Below, in pieces: positions 8,835-17,956 of a stretch of 64,000 nt of DNA. Every line of letters begins with the position of its first letter. Positions within the stretch are counted from its first letter, which is position 1. The DNA is taken from NCBI RefSeq assembly GCF_000284375.1, contig NC_017249.1, positions 6,565,001 to 6,629,000 on the forward strand, given 5' to 3'. Origin of the DNA: Bradyrhizobium japonicum USDA 6 (lineage in GTDB: Bacteria > Pseudomonadota > Alphaproteobacteria > Rhizobiales > Xanthobacteraceae). The notes beneath the pieces are model-generated. The model was not told where the DNA came from. It saw nothing but the letters and a program-made list of their open reading frames with translations, and searched no databases. The position numbers and the translations under genes were made by a program.

Positions 8835-9497
8835 ATGCCCCGGCCGCGCATTCTCGTCATCAATCCGAACTCCAACCCTGCGGTCACGCAAGGGCTGGAA
8901 GAGGCGCTGAAGCCGCTCGGTTTCGAGGGTGGGCCGGAACTGGTCTGCCAGTCGCTGGCCGAGGGGCCGTTCGGCATTGAAAGCCAGGCCGACGTCGACG
9001 GCGTTGCGATGCCGCTGCGAAAACTGGTCGAGGGCGACAACAGGTCGGCCGCCTTCGTCATCGCCTGCTACAGCGATCCCGGTCTTCAGGTCTGCCGCGA
9101 AGGCACCGATCGGCCGGTGTTCGGCATCGCCGAGTGCGGCGTGCTGACCGCGCTCGCCCGTGCCGAAACCTTCGGCGTCATCGCGATCGCCCAGCGCTCG
9201 ATCCCGCGTCACATGCGCTATCTCAGGCAGATGGGATTGACCGATCGCCTCGCCGGCGAGCGGCCGCTCAACATGAGCGTTGCCGAAACCGCCTCGGGCG
9301 AGGGCACGCTGGCCAGGATGATCGAGGTCGGCCGCGCGCTGCGCGACGAGGACGGCGCCCGCGCCATCGTGATGGGCTGCGCCGGCATGGCGCGCCATCG
9401 CCGTCCGCTCGAAGACGCGCTTGGCATTCCCGTGATCGACCCGACACAGGCGGCCGTCACCATGGCGCTGGGTACGGTGCAGTTCTCGGCTCACTAG
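8835..9497 (+). CDS. Asp/Glu/hydantoin racemase family protein
   Basis: A 220-residue protein of the hydantoin racemase branch of the Asp/Glu racemase superfamily. The N-terminal motif INPNSN (residues 9-14) is typical. Both catalytic cysteines are present: Cys78 in VIACYSDPGL and Cys182 in VMGCAGMA. It would interconvert D- and L-5-monosubstituted hydantoins, letting a stereoselective hydantoinase consume a racemic mixture. GGAAAG precedes the ATG by a few bases. It is the only plus-strand gene in this region and shares a 56-bp divergent intergenic with the first hydantoinase. Its TAG stop shares bases with the stop of the convergent flavin reductase gene (CTAG at 9494-9497). Confidence 0.9.
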   Translation: MPRPRILVINPNSNPAVTQGLEEALKPLGFEGGPELVCQSLAEGPFGIESQADVDGVAMPLRKLVEGDNRSAAFVIACYSDPGLQVCREGTDRPVFGIAECGVLTALARAETFGVIAIAQRSIPRHMRYLRQMGLTDRLAGERPLNMSVAETASGEGTLARMIEVGRALRDEDGARAIVMGCAGMARHRRPLEDALGIPVIDPTQAAVTMALGTVQFSAH

Positions 9498-10162
9498 GCG
9501 TCCTTCAGCTCTCTGGCGTCCTGCCGCGCGAGCCATTGCGCGTGGCTCTCGCGCTCAAGCGCGAACGTATCCCGCTGCGTCGTGTAGAGATTGCCGAACA
9601 TGCGGCCGATCGGCCGGTAGGCGTCGAGATCCACATACATGCTGGTCTCGTCGACGAGGCCCTCCCGGGCATGAACCCTGAGCACCTCGCCGACCAATAG
9701 CTCGCGATCAGGCGAAAAATTCAGCGCGACATGACGCCGGCATTCCAGCGCAAAGGGTGCCGCGGCCAAGCGCGGCACTTTCACATCGACCGAGGGAAGC
9801 GTCGCAAGCCCGGTCGCCGCGACCTCGCTGTCGCCGGAGGGAAAATCGACCGCGCAATCATTCATCGCGGCAGACAGCGCTTCGTCCACCATGTGAACCA
9901 CGAACTCGCCGTCACGATGGATGTTGCGGGTCGTGTCCTTCGGGCTGTGATCCGGCTTGTGCTGGAGCCCGAGCACGATCAGCGCCGGACTCTCTGAAAA
10001 CACGTTGAAGAAGCTGAAGGGCGCGGCGTTCACTGCCCCGTTCGCGTCCAGCGTCGTCACCAACGCGATCGGCCGCGGCACGACCACGCCGCACAGCAGC
10101 TTGTAGCGGTCGCGCGGATCGAGCTCGCCCAGGGAAATGCCGGATGCGTTGTTGCCTGCCAT
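9494..10162 (-). CDS. Flavin reductase-like (DIM6/NTAB-type) FMN-binding protein
   Basis: A 222-residue protein of the flavin reductase-like domain family. It has the characteristic N-terminal stretch PRPIALVTTLDANGAVNAAP and the AAPFSFFNVFSESPAL segment that binds FMN. Such proteins bind FMN and reduce it with NAD(P)H or act as redox partners. I prefer the ATG at 10162, which has GAGAAG eight bases upstream, to the GTG at 10171, which overlaps the stop of the carbamoylase gene; the difference is three residues. It is the last gene of the hyuA-hyuB operon. It could supply reduced flavin to an oxygenase, although the flavoprotein at 4134-5570 looks self-sufficient. Confidence 0.85.
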   Translation of the reverse strand: MAGNNASGISLGELDPRDRYKLLCGVVVPRPIALVTTLDANGAVNAAPFSFFNVFSESPALIVLGLQHKPDHSPKDTTRNIHRDGEFVVHMVDEALSAAMNDCAVDFPSGDSEVAATGLATLPSVDVKVPRLAAAPFALECRRHVALNFSPDRELLVGEVLRVHAREGLVDETSMYVDLDAYRPIGRMFGNLYTTQRDTFALERESHAQWLARQDARELKDA

Positions 10163-10167
10163 CGGCG

Positions 10168-11100
10168 TCACTTCTCGGGCGGCGGCACCGCGCCGGTTTG
10201 GCTGCTGATCAGGCCGTAATGCTCGATGCGGCGGTGCTGGGCAAAATTGAAGATCGTGGTCTTGCCGAACGTGGTGGCGTCGAGGTCGCAGGCGTGAACC
10301 AGGACCTCGTCGCCCTCCGTCTTGGCCTCGGCGACGATCTCACCATCGGGATCGACGATCAGGCTGCCGCCGAACAGCGGATGGCCGTCCTCGACGCCCG
10401 CCTTGGCCACCGCGACCACCCAGGTCGCGTTCTGATAGGCGCCGGCCTGCACCGAGAGGCGATTGTGGAACAGCCGCTTCTCGACGCCCTCCTCGCTCTT
10501 CTCCGCATTCACCGACGGCGTGTTGTAGCCGATCAGCACCATCTCGACGCCCTGCAGGCCCATGACGCGATAGGTCTCAGGCCAGCGCCGGTCGTTGCAG
10601 ATGGCCATGCCGATGATGCCGCCCAGCTCGCGCCAGACGTTGAAGCCGAGATCGCCCGGCTCGAAATAGCGCTTCTCCAGATGCTGGTGCGAACGCGCGG
10701 TGTCGTATTCGACGTGGCCCGGCAGATGGACCTTGCGGTATTTGCCGACGATCTTGCCGGACTTGTCGGTCAGGATCGCGGTGTTGAAATGATGGCCGTC
10801 GGGCGTCAGCTCGGCATAGCCGAAATTCATCGCCATCTGATGCTGCGCCGCACGCTCGAACAGCGGCTTGGTCGCCGCATTCGGCATCTCGCGCTCGAAC
10901 CAGATGTCGGCCTCCGCCCGGTCCTCCGAATACCAACGCGGGAAGAACGTCGTCAGTGCCAGTTCCGGATAGACGATCAGGTCGGCGCCTTTGGCTTTCG
11001 CCTCGTCCATCAGCGCGATCATGCGCTTGACCACGGCCTCGCGGCTGTCGGCCTTCTGGATCGGGCCCATCTGGGCGGCGGCAACAGTGACGATACGCAT
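10168..11100 (-). CDS. N-carbamoyl-D-amino-acid hydrolase (nitrilase superfamily)
   Basis: A 310-residue carbon-nitrogen hydrolase. The Glu-Lys-Cys triad is intact: Glu46 (YPELALTTFF), Lys123 (YRKVHLPG) and Cys168 (AICNDRRWPETYR). The ICNDRRWPE signature, HVEYDT segment and length match Agrobacterium D-carbamoylase (304 residues, triad Glu47/Lys127/Cys172) better than beta-ureidopropionase. It removes the carbamoyl group as CO2 and ammonia, giving the free D-amino acid, and so acts after the hydantoinases. I chose the ATG at 11100, which begins at the first strand of the fold; the longer ORF to 11517 overlaps the CoA-ligase gene. Confidence 0.92.
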   Translation of the reverse strand: MRIVTVAAAQMGPIQKADSREAVVKRMIALMDEAKAKGADLIVYPELALTTFFPRWYSEDRAEADIWFEREMPNAATKPLFERAAQHQMAMNFGYAELTPDGHHFNTAILTDKSGKIVGKYRKVHLPGHVEYDTARSHQHLEKRYFEPGDLGFNVWRELGGIIGMAICNDRRWPETYRVMGLQGVEMVLIGYNTPSVNAEKSEEGVEKRLFHNRLSVQAGAYQNATWVVAVAKAGVEDGHPLFGGSLIVDPDGEIVAEAKTEGDEVLVHACDLDATTFGKTTIFNFAQHRRIEHYGLISSQTGAVPPPEK

Positions 11101-11206
11101 CAGCGAGTTCCTGATTTCCTGGTGAGGCTGGGGATCGCAGCTTGAGGGGCGTGCCGGCGCGCGCAGCATAACGCGGTCTTGCACCGTTTTTCCAGCCAAG
11201 CAGCAT

Positions 11207-12889
11207 TCATGCCGTCCGCCCCCATTCGGCATCCTGCAAAAGCCGCCAGTTGATCTTGTTGCTGGCGGTGCGCGGCAGCTCATCGACGAAGACGACGGCG
11301 CGCGGCGCCTTGTAGCTGGCCATCGCGCCGCGAGCCCAACCGACGATGTCGTCCGCCGAAATCGTCGCGCGCGCGGCTTCATCGAGCACCACCAGCGCCT
11401 TGACGGTCTCACCGCGGTAGTCGTCGGGGGCCGAGACGATGCAGCATTCGCGGATGGCGCGGTTCTGGTACATCGCGGCTTCCACCTCGGCCGGCCACAC
11501 CTTGAAGCCGCTGACATTGATCATCCGCTTCAGGCGGTCGACCGCGAAGAAATAGCCGTCGGCATCGCGATAGCCGAGATCGCCCGTGCGCAGGAACCGT
11601 TTTCCCGAGAGCTCGATGAAGGACTCAGCGTCGGCCCGCGGCCTGTTCCAGTAGCCTTGCAGCAGCTGCGGCCCGTGCACGACAATCTCGCCGACGACGT
11701 TGTCGTCGAGCTCGATCAGGCTTTCGGGATCGACGACCCTCGCATCGGTTTCGTGCACGGCAATGCCGAGGCACTGGCGCTTCGGGGCCGCCATCGGATT
11801 GAGATGGGTCGGCGACATCGTCTCGGTCATGCCGTAGCCTTCGACGAAATCGAGGCCGAAGCGGCCTTTGAGCCGTTCGGCCACCGCGGTCGGCATTGCC
11901 GCACCACCTCCGGTCAGCACCTTGAGTTTTGCAAAGCACCGATCGCGGAACCGCACGCTTGCGAGCACGTCGACGATCATGGTCGGCGCGGCGTTCCAGA
12001 ACGTCACGCCGTAGGTCTCGAACAGATCCGGCAGCAGATCCTTGTCCCAGCGCGCCATCAACAGCAGCGTGGCGCCTGTGACCACAGCGGCATTCATCGA
12101 GCCCTGCATGCCCGCGACGTGGAACAACGGCATGAAGCCGGTCATCACATCGCTGCCGTCGAGCCCATACCAGCGTGCCTGCAGGATGGCCGTGAACAGC
12201 GCGCTGCGGTGGGTATGCATGCAGGCCTTGGGCTTTCCCGTCGTCCCCGACGTGTAGGGCAGGATCATGAGATCGTCCGGCCCCGCGGTCATTGCGCCTG
12301 GCTGCACGCCTTGCGCGATCGCAGATGTCCAGGAATGCCAGCCCGGCGACGGCGGCACCTCCGACGGCGCTTCGGTGATGCATGACGGCAACGTATAGGG
12401 CGTCGCGTCAGGGATCTCGTCGCGATACTGCGCGACGATCGTATGAGTGATAGCTTCGCCCGCCAGCGGCGCAAATATGTCGTTGAGCTCGCTTCCGATG
12501 ATCGCGACCCTGGCGCCGCTGTCGGCGGCGAGATAATCGATCTCAGCCGTCTTGTTCATCGGATTGACCGGCACGATCACGGCGTCCGCCCGCATCACCG
12601 CGTAGTAGGCGATGACATATTGCGGCGAGTTTTGCAGCGCGATCATGACGCGATCGCCGCGCTTGACGCCGCAAGCGCTTTGCAGGAAGCCGGCCAAGGC
12701 ATCGACCCGCTCGCGTAACTCGGCATAGCTCAGGCTCGCACCATAAAACACCGTCGCCGGATGCGATGGGCGATCCAGCGCGGCCCGAACAAGTGCGTCG
12801 TAAAGCGTCCCCTCCGGCATCGCGAGATGCCAGGGCTCATCCGCCGGCCAGGCCGGCGAGCGATGAGGTGTTGCGGGGTCTGCGCTCAC
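11207..12889 (-). CDS. AMP-forming acyl-CoA synthetase
   Basis: A 560-residue member of the ANL superfamily that activates a carboxylic acid as an acyl-adenylate and transfers it to CoA. The phosphate-binding motif YTSGTTGKPK is at residues 212-221, the GYGMTET motif near 340, the hinge region (TGDLGYRDADGYFF) near 440, and the catalytic lysine is in ASNKINW near the C-terminus. The GTG start overlaps the aminotransferase stop (GTGA), indicating coupled translation. In this cluster it may activate the keto acid or acid left after deamination of the amino acid. Substrate chain length cannot be inferred. Confidence 0.92.
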   Translation of the reverse strand: MSADPATPHRSPAWPADEPWHLAMPEGTLYDALVRAALDRPSHPATVFYGASLSYAELRERVDALAGFLQSACGVKRGDRVMIALQNSPQYVIAYYAVMRADAVIVPVNPMNKTAEIDYLAADSGARVAIIGSELNDIFAPLAGEAITHTIVAQYRDEIPDATPYTLPSCITEAPSEVPPSPGWHSWTSAIAQGVQPGAMTAGPDDLMILPYTSGTTGKPKACMHTHRSALFTAILQARWYGLDGSDVMTGFMPLFHVAGMQGSMNAAVVTGATLLLMARWDKDLLPDLFETYGVTFWNAAPTMIVDVLASVRFRDRCFAKLKVLTGGGAAMPTAVAERLKGRFGLDFVEGYGMTETMSPTHLNPMAAPKRQCLGIAVHETDARVVDPESLIELDDNVVGEIVVHGPQLLQGYWNRPRADAESFIELSGKRFLRTGDLGYRDADGYFFAVDRLKRMINVSGFKVWPAEVEAAMYQNRAIRECCIVSAPDDYRGETVKALVVLDEAARATISADDIVGWARGAMASYKAPRAVVFVDELPRTASNKINWRLLQDAEWGRTA

Positions 12890-14181
12890 CCGTGCTCCTC
12901 GTCTGCGATATCGAGGCCGTGATCGAGCGCATCCAGCAGGCGCTCGGCTTCATGCTCGGAGATCACCAGCGGCGGCGCCAGGAACAGCGATGTCTGCTCG
13001 CCGCTGGTGCCGATCACGGCGCCCGCCTCCAGCGCGCGCTCCGCCACGCGCGAGGCGATCGGCACCTCCGTGGTGTCGGCATGCCAGCTGCGCCAGTCCG
13101 GACCGTGCAGCTCCACCGTCCAGTGCAATCCCTGCCCCGCCACGCGCTGCACGCTCGGATGTTTTTGCGCGATCGCGAGCAGGCGGCGGGTGAACAGCTT
13201 TTCGAGCTTCTGGACGTGCTCCAAAATTTTGTCGTCGCTGACGACCTTCAGGTAAGCGCTGACGGCAGCCATGCTGATCGGATGGCCGCGCAGCGTGCCA
13301 TAGTTCTGCCAGCTCGTGCCCTTGAGCCGCTCGACGATGTCTTTCGAAACCACGACCGCCGCGACCGCCGCCGCACCGCCGCCGAGCGATTTTCCGAGCG
13401 TCACGATATCGGGCCGGCTCTCCGCGCCCTGGAACGCGAACCAGCGCCCAGCGCGTCCCGCACCTGTGACGACCTCGTCCGCGATCCAGTACGAGCCAGC
13501 CTCCCGCGCGCAGCGTGCGACCTCGTCCTGATAGGCACCGTCGTAATAGATGCCGCCCTGGGTGTAGTCGATGATCGTCGCGGCCGTGTCCGAGAGCAGG
13601 CGCGTGGCATCCGCCAGATATTCGCGGGGCGGCGTATTGTTGGCCGGCGCACCGTAGATGGCGCCATCCGGCGCCGGGAGAATCCGCACCGGTGCCATAG
13701 GCGCCGGCAGCTTCGAGCCGCCCGCGTGCACCGCAAGCCCGCCATGCCATTGCGGCTGCACCGTCATGCTGCGCGACAGGCCGGTGATGCCGTGATAGGC
13801 GCGCTCGCGCGTCGCCAGTGCAGAGCGCTGAGTCAGCGCCTGGCAGAGCGACAGCGCCATGTCGTTGGCCTCGCTGCCGCTGATGCAGAAGCGCACCGCA
13901 CCGACCCAGTCGTCCTCGCCTTTGAATGCGGTGGCCATCAGGTCGTCGGCGGCCTGCTCACGGCCGACCCAGGTCCAGCCCTCGTTCACGACCGGCGTAT
14001 CTGCCGCGCGGCGGATCGCCTCCACCATCGCGGGATGGCGGTGGCCGAGGCCGCCGCCGGTGTTGCTGCCGTCGATCAGCTTGCGGCCGTCGGACAGGTG
14101 AAAATAGACGCCCTCGCCGCCGACGACGGCCATCGGCGCGCTGTCGCCTGCATTCAGCCCGGTTCGCAACAATTTGCTCAT
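12886..14181 (-). CDS. Class III (PLP-dependent) aminotransferase, GSA-aminomutase-like
   Basis: A 431-residue fold-type I PLP enzyme. The PLP phosphate-binding SGSEAND motif is at about 101-107, the cofactor-binding Asp235 in IADEVVTGAGR, and the Schiff-base Lys264 in TLGKSLGGG. The family includes glutamate-1-semialdehyde aminomutase, omega-amino acid transaminases and amino acid racemases of the alpha-amino-epsilon-caprolactam type. Position between hyuB and the CoA ligase suggests it transaminates or racemises the amino acid freed by the hydantoin pathway; racemisation is a real alternative. I chose the ATG at 14181; the ORF extends to 14367 inside hyuB. Confidence 0.88.
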   Translation of the reverse strand: MSKLLRTGLNAGDSAPMAVVGGEGVYFHLSDGRKLIDGSNTGGGLGHRHPAMVEAIRRAADTPVVNEGWTWVGREQAADDLMATAFKGEDDWVGAVRFCISGSEANDMALSLCQALTQRSALATRERAYHGITGLSRSMTVQPQWHGGLAVHAGGSKLPAPMAPVRILPAPDGAIYGAPANNTPPREYLADATRLLSDTAATIIDYTQGGIYYDGAYQDEVARCAREAGSYWIADEVVTGAGRAGRWFAFQGAESRPDIVTLGKSLGGGAAAVAAVVVSKDIVERLKGTSWQNYGTLRGHPISMAAVSAYLKVVSDDKILEHVQKLEKLFTRRLLAIAQKHPSVQRVAGQGLHWTVELHGPDWRSWHADTTEVPIASRVAERALEAGAVIGTSGEQTSLFLAPPLVISEHEAERLLDALDHGLDIADEEHG

Positions 14182-14191
14182 CGCAATCCCC

Positions 14192-15772
14192 TCACTCCGC
14201 AGCCGCGGCGCCGTAGCCGCCGCCGCCGCACATCTCGATCGTGACGAGATCGTCTTGTTGCAACACCAGGTTCGATTTGCCGTCGATGGCAACGTTAGCG
14301 CCATGCCTGACAAGCGAGATGCGGCAGGCCTTGCCGGATTCGCCGCCCTGCATGCCGAACGGCGCAATCACCATGCGCTCGATGCAGGTGGTCAGGTGCA
14401 TCGAGGGTGCCAGGATGCGATAGGTGCGGACGGAGCCGTCACCGCCGCGATGGACGCCCGCGCCGCCGGACTGCCGGCGAATGGCCTGCTGCTCCAGGCG
14501 GATCGCGTAGTTCGCCTCGATCACCTCGACCGGCGTGTTCGACGTATTGGACAGATGCACGCGCGTCGCCGACATGCCGGCGCGATCATGCCGCGCGCCT
14601 TCGCCGCCGCCGTGAACCTCGTAGAGTATCTTCCACGAACCATTCTGTCGCGGCTCGGCAAAGAACAGCACGCCCGCGGTGGTCGCGCCTCCGGCCGACA
14701 GTCGTTCGGGGATGGTGTCCTGCATCGCGCGAAAAATCGCATCGACGATGCGCATCGACGTCTCGTGGTTGCCGGCGGCAACGGACGCCATCCAACCCGG
14801 CTCCAGGATCGAGCCCGGGCGCGTGATGATGGTCAGGGGCCGGAGCGCACCCGCGTTCTGATGCATGTCGCGCCCGCTCATGATGCGTGCCGCATAGGCG
14901 ACAGCCGAGCGCGCCATGAACGGCGTCGTGTTGCAGAAATTGGAGACGCGATCGCAGCTTCCGGAGAGGTCGAAGGTCGCCTCGTCGCCGCGAATGGTGA
15001 TTTTCACATGGATGCGCGCCGGTGCATTGTTGACGCTGCCGTCGTCGAGATAGTCCTCGCCCTCGTAGACGCCGTCCGGCAGCGCACGAAGCGCTTCGCG
15101 CATCTCGATCTCGGAGAGATCATGCAGGCGCGACTGCGTTGCCGTGAACACGGCCTTGCCGTGCTCGCGGCAGAGCTCGACGATGCGTTTCTCGCCGGCT
15201 TTCGTTGCCGCGATCTGGGCCAGCAGATCGCCCTCGCCGGATTCGGCATCGCGAATGTTGGCTTTGAGCAGCTGCACGATCGGCGTATTGACGCCGGCTG
15301 ACGTGGCGATCAGCACCGGCGGAATCCTCATCGCCTCCTGGAAGGTGTCGATGGCTTTGGCAAAATAGCTGCCGGGCCAGGTGCCGCCGATATCGGGCCA
15401 ATGCGCGAGGCTCACCGCGAACGCCACGATCTCGCCTTCGAAGAAGACCGGGCGCACGACCTTGACGTCGTTGAGGTGATTGCCGCCGAGCGGACCGACA
15501 TTGTAGATCACGACGTCGCCGTCGTTCAGGCTGTCGCGCGGAATGACCTTCAGCAGCTCGGGGATCGTGTAGGCCATCGCGCCGAGATGGATCGGGATGT
15601 CGCGGCCCTGCCCGACCAAGCCGCCATGGCCATCGGTGATCGCGGAGGAAAGATCGCCGGCCTCGCGCAACAGCGGCGAGCGCGCCGAGCGCGTCATGAC
15701 GAGGCTCATTTCCTCGGCCGCGGCCGAGAGCCCGTGCCTGATGACCTCGACGACGAACGGATCGAGCTTCAT
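14192..15772 (-). CDS. hyuB: Hydantoinase B/oxoprolinase family protein
   Basis: A 526-residue HyuB subunit. The N-terminus (DPFVVEVIRHGLSAAAEEM) and the segment DVVIYNVGPLGGNHLNDV are typical, as is the glycine-rich C-terminus (MCGGGGYG). With HyuA it forms the ATP-dependent N-methylhydantoinase/oxoprolinase-type enzyme that opens a cyclic amide ring. Its ATG overlaps the hyuA stop by ATGA. It lies 10 bp before the aminotransferase gene. ATP-dependent opening is mechanistically distinct from the two metal-dependent hydantoinases in the same cluster. Acetophenone-carboxylase-type relatives share this fold, so the substrate is uncertain. Confidence 0.92.
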   Translation of the reverse strand: MKLDPFVVEVIRHGLSAAAEEMSLVMTRSARSPLLREAGDLSSAITDGHGGLVGQGRDIPIHLGAMAYTIPELLKVIPRDSLNDGDVVIYNVGPLGGNHLNDVKVVRPVFFEGEIVAFAVSLAHWPDIGGTWPGSYFAKAIDTFQEAMRIPPVLIATSAGVNTPIVQLLKANIRDAESGEGDLLAQIAATKAGEKRIVELCREHGKAVFTATQSRLHDLSEIEMREALRALPDGVYEGEDYLDDGSVNNAPARIHVKITIRGDEATFDLSGSCDRVSNFCNTTPFMARSAVAYAARIMSGRDMHQNAGALRPLTIITRPGSILEPGWMASVAAGNHETSMRIVDAIFRAMQDTIPERLSAGGATTAGVLFFAEPRQNGSWKILYEVHGGGEGARHDRAGMSATRVHLSNTSNTPVEVIEANYAIRLEQQAIRRQSGGAGVHRGGDGSVRTYRILAPSMHLTTCIERMVIAPFGMQGGESGKACRISLVRHGANVAIDGKSNLVLQQDDLVTIEMCGGGGYGAAAAE

Positions 15773-17778
15773 GCCGCCCTCCGCGTCAGAAATAGATTGC
15801 CGGCGGCGTCGGGTTTAGCTTGCCAGCCGGGCGGGACCACCACCGTCGACCATGCGTCCTCGATGATCGCGGGGCCGCTGACGACATCGGTCAATGTGGC
15901 GCGATCGATGATCGCGGTCGGGATATCGTGGAAGCCGTCGAATGAGCAGGCCCGCCTGCCTGACGACACCGCCCTCACTGCAGTCGCCGGCCGGCTCACC
16001 ACCGTCGTCGACGGGCGCCGCGCCTGCACGCGCACAGATTCGATGACGCAGGGCTCGCTGGTCGCGTAGCCGAACAGCTCGTGATGCCGGGCCAGAAAGT
16101 CCTTCTTCAGCTTGGTCACGTCGAGCGGCAGCGTGAACGGCACCGGAATGGCATCATTCTGCGCCGCGTAGCGCATCAAGGCCACCAGCTCGACCTGGAT
16201 CTCCGCCTGCGCAACGCCGTTGGCGATCAGCGGCGCCGATGCATCCTCAATCAACGTTCCGATCCGTTCCGACACGCGCGCGAGATCGATGCCGTCGAGG
16301 GCGGCGCGTAGCGTCTGCTGCTGGAGGAAGCTGAAATCAGCGGTGAGACAGCCCAGCGCCGAGAATGCGCTCGAGGCGCTGGGCACGACGACCTCTGCAA
16401 TCCCGTAGAGATCGGCAAGGCCTGCCGCATGCATCGGGCCGCCGCCGCCGAAAGCGAGCAGCGTGCAGTCGCGGCCATCGATACCGCGCTCGACCGTGAC
16501 GCGGCGAAGCGCACGGGCCATCGTCGCGTTCGCGACCTTGATGATGCCGAGCGCGGTTTCGGTCAGGCTCAGCCCCAGGGCGTGCGCGATCGGGTCGATG
16601 ACGCGTTCCGCGGCCTTGATGTCGATGCCGATGCGGTCGCCAAGCTTGGTCTCGGGATTGAGATAGCCGAGCACGGCGTTCGCGTCGGTGATGGTCGGCT
16701 CAAGGCCGCCGCGGCCATAGCAGGCAGGCCCCGGCTCGGAGCCGGCGCTCTCCGGCCCGACCGTCAGGCCGCCGGGACCGTTTCGCACGATCGATCCGCC
16801 GCCGGCCCCGATGGAATGGACCGCAAGCATCGGCTGGCGCAGCGGCTTGTCGCCGAGCATGCGGCCGTCGGTCATCTCGGCCTGACCGTCGACGATCAGG
16901 CAGACGTCGGTCGTGGTGCCGCCCATGTCGAAGGTGAGCATCCGCGATGTGCCGAGCTGGCGCGCGATGCTGACCGATGCAGAGACGCCGGCCGCCGGCC
17001 CCGACATCGCCATCACCAGTGGCCGCCGCTTCACGGCCGAGATCGGGACCATGGCTCCGGCCGAATGAAACACCTGCAAGCCGGCGCCGATCGGCAGCCG
17101 CTGCTCCAGTTCGCTGAGATATTCGACGGCGATCGGCATCGCGGCCGCGTTGAACACGGTCGCCGACGTCCGTTCGTATTCGCGCGCCTCGGGATTGACC
17201 TCGTGCGACAGCGAGACATGGGCGACGACATCCTTGAGGCGCTCGCCCAGCATCTTTTCGTGGACGGGATTGGCATAGGCGTGAAGCAGCGCCACGGCGA
17301 CGCTCTGCACGCCGGTCTGCTTCAGCCAGGCCACCAGGCGCTCGATCTCGGCCTCATCCAGCGCCTTCAGCACCCGGCCCTCGTGATCGAGGCGCTCGGC
17401 GAGCCCAAAACATCGTTCGGGCGGCACCAGCGGCGGCGATTTCGGCGGAATGTCGAGACGATAGAGATCGCGACGGCGATAGCGCGCGATCTCCAGCACA
17501 TCGGCGAACCCTTCGGTCGCGACCAGCGCCACTTTCGGCAGCCGGTTCTCGACGATGGCGTTGGTGACGCGCGTGGTGCCGTGCACGAAGCGCCTGACCT
17601 CGCTCTTGCGCAGGCCCACCGCCTCGATCGCCTCCAGCATCGCCTGAACCGGTGCGTCGGGGCGCGACGGCACCTTTGCGATCCGCGCCTCCGCGGAGTC
17701 ACGCCTGATGGCAATGATGTCGGTGAAGGTGCCGCCGATGTCGGTGCCGACTTCCCAGTGATCTTCGGAGGAGCTCAT
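15769..17778 (-). CDS. hyuA: Hydantoinase A/oxoprolinase family protein
   Basis: A 669-residue HyuA subunit of the actin-like ATPase fold. The nucleotide-binding motif GTDIGGTFTD is at residues 7-16, and the phosphate-2 loop (LTFDMGGTTTDVCL) lies near residue 285. It provides the ATPase half of the ATP-dependent ring-opening enzyme, with HyuB. It is the first large gene of the operon hyuA-hyuB-aminotransferase-CoA ligase-carbamoylase-flavin reductase. The ATG at 17778 has no evident Shine-Dalgarno sequence, but a short in-frame leader ORF ends six bases upstream. The region further upstream carries two TauR-like boxes, so the MocR regulator encoded next door is the likely controller. Confidence 0.92.
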   Translation of the reverse strand: MSSSEDHWEVGTDIGGTFTDIIAIRRDSAEARIAKVPSRPDAPVQAMLEAIEAVGLRKSEVRRFVHGTTRVTNAIVENRLPKVALVATEGFADVLEIARYRRRDLYRLDIPPKSPPLVPPERCFGLAERLDHEGRVLKALDEAEIERLVAWLKQTGVQSVAVALLHAYANPVHEKMLGERLKDVVAHVSLSHEVNPEAREYERTSATVFNAAAMPIAVEYLSELEQRLPIGAGLQVFHSAGAMVPISAVKRRPLVMAMSGPAAGVSASVSIARQLGTSRMLTFDMGGTTTDVCLIVDGQAEMTDGRMLGDKPLRQPMLAVHSIGAGGGSIVRNGPGGLTVGPESAGSEPGPACYGRGGLEPTITDANAVLGYLNPETKLGDRIGIDIKAAERVIDPIAHALGLSLTETALGIIKVANATMARALRRVTVERGIDGRDCTLLAFGGGGPMHAAGLADLYGIAEVVVPSASSAFSALGCLTADFSFLQQQTLRAALDGIDLARVSERIGTLIEDASAPLIANGVAQAEIQVELVALMRYAAQNDAIPVPFTLPLDVTKLKKDFLARHHELFGYATSEPCVIESVRVQARRPSTTVVSRPATAVRAVSSGRRACSFDGFHDIPTAIIDRATLTDVVSGPAIIEDAWSTVVVPPGWQAKPDAAGNLFLTRRAA

Positions 17779-17784
17779 GTGCAG

Positions 17785-17868
17785 TCAGCTACGCGTGACG
17801 CCCGAACCGGACGCCGGTTCCTTGCCGTTCATCGCCACGTCCAATGCCAAACCGCGAGCGCTCATCAT
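17785..17868 (-). CDS. Possible 27-residue leader ORF upstream of hyuA
   Basis: A short ORF starting with tandem ATGs at 17868, preceded by AAGGGA at good spacing. It ends in TGA at 17787-17785, six bases (two codons) before the hyuA ATG, and is in the same frame as hyuA. Because hyuA itself lacks an obvious ribosome-binding site, coupled reinitiation is plausible. No recognisable domain or run of regulatory codons is seen. It may equally be chance or mark a wrongly placed hyuA start. Confidence 0.25.
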   Translation of the reverse strand: MMSARGLALDVAMNGKEPASGSGVTRS

Positions 17869-17922
17869 GCATCCCTTGTCATGCCACCGACAGAGAGCGT
17901 GCGACAGAGCGACTGGTTCAGG

Positions 17923-17956
17923 ATAGGTCCAGAATTGTCGGAAACCACTAGACCAG
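17923..17956 (-). promoter_or_regulatory. Two TauR-like MocR operator boxes
   Basis: On the minus strand, CTGGTCTAGT (17956-17947) is followed by CTGGACCTAT (17932-17923), a directly repeated decamer with starts 24 bp apart. The second box differs by only one base from CTGGACYTAA, which I recall as the box bound by the MocR-type regulator TauR. They lie about 150-180 bp upstream of hyuA and next to a gene for a MocR-type regulator. Binding is inferred. Confidence 0.45.

Noticed and set aside
7249..8910. A 553-codon plus-strand open frame opposite the first hydantoinase
   Set aside because: The minus frame has all hydantoinase metal ligands; the plus frame is an Arg/His-rich shadow and overlaps the racemase start.
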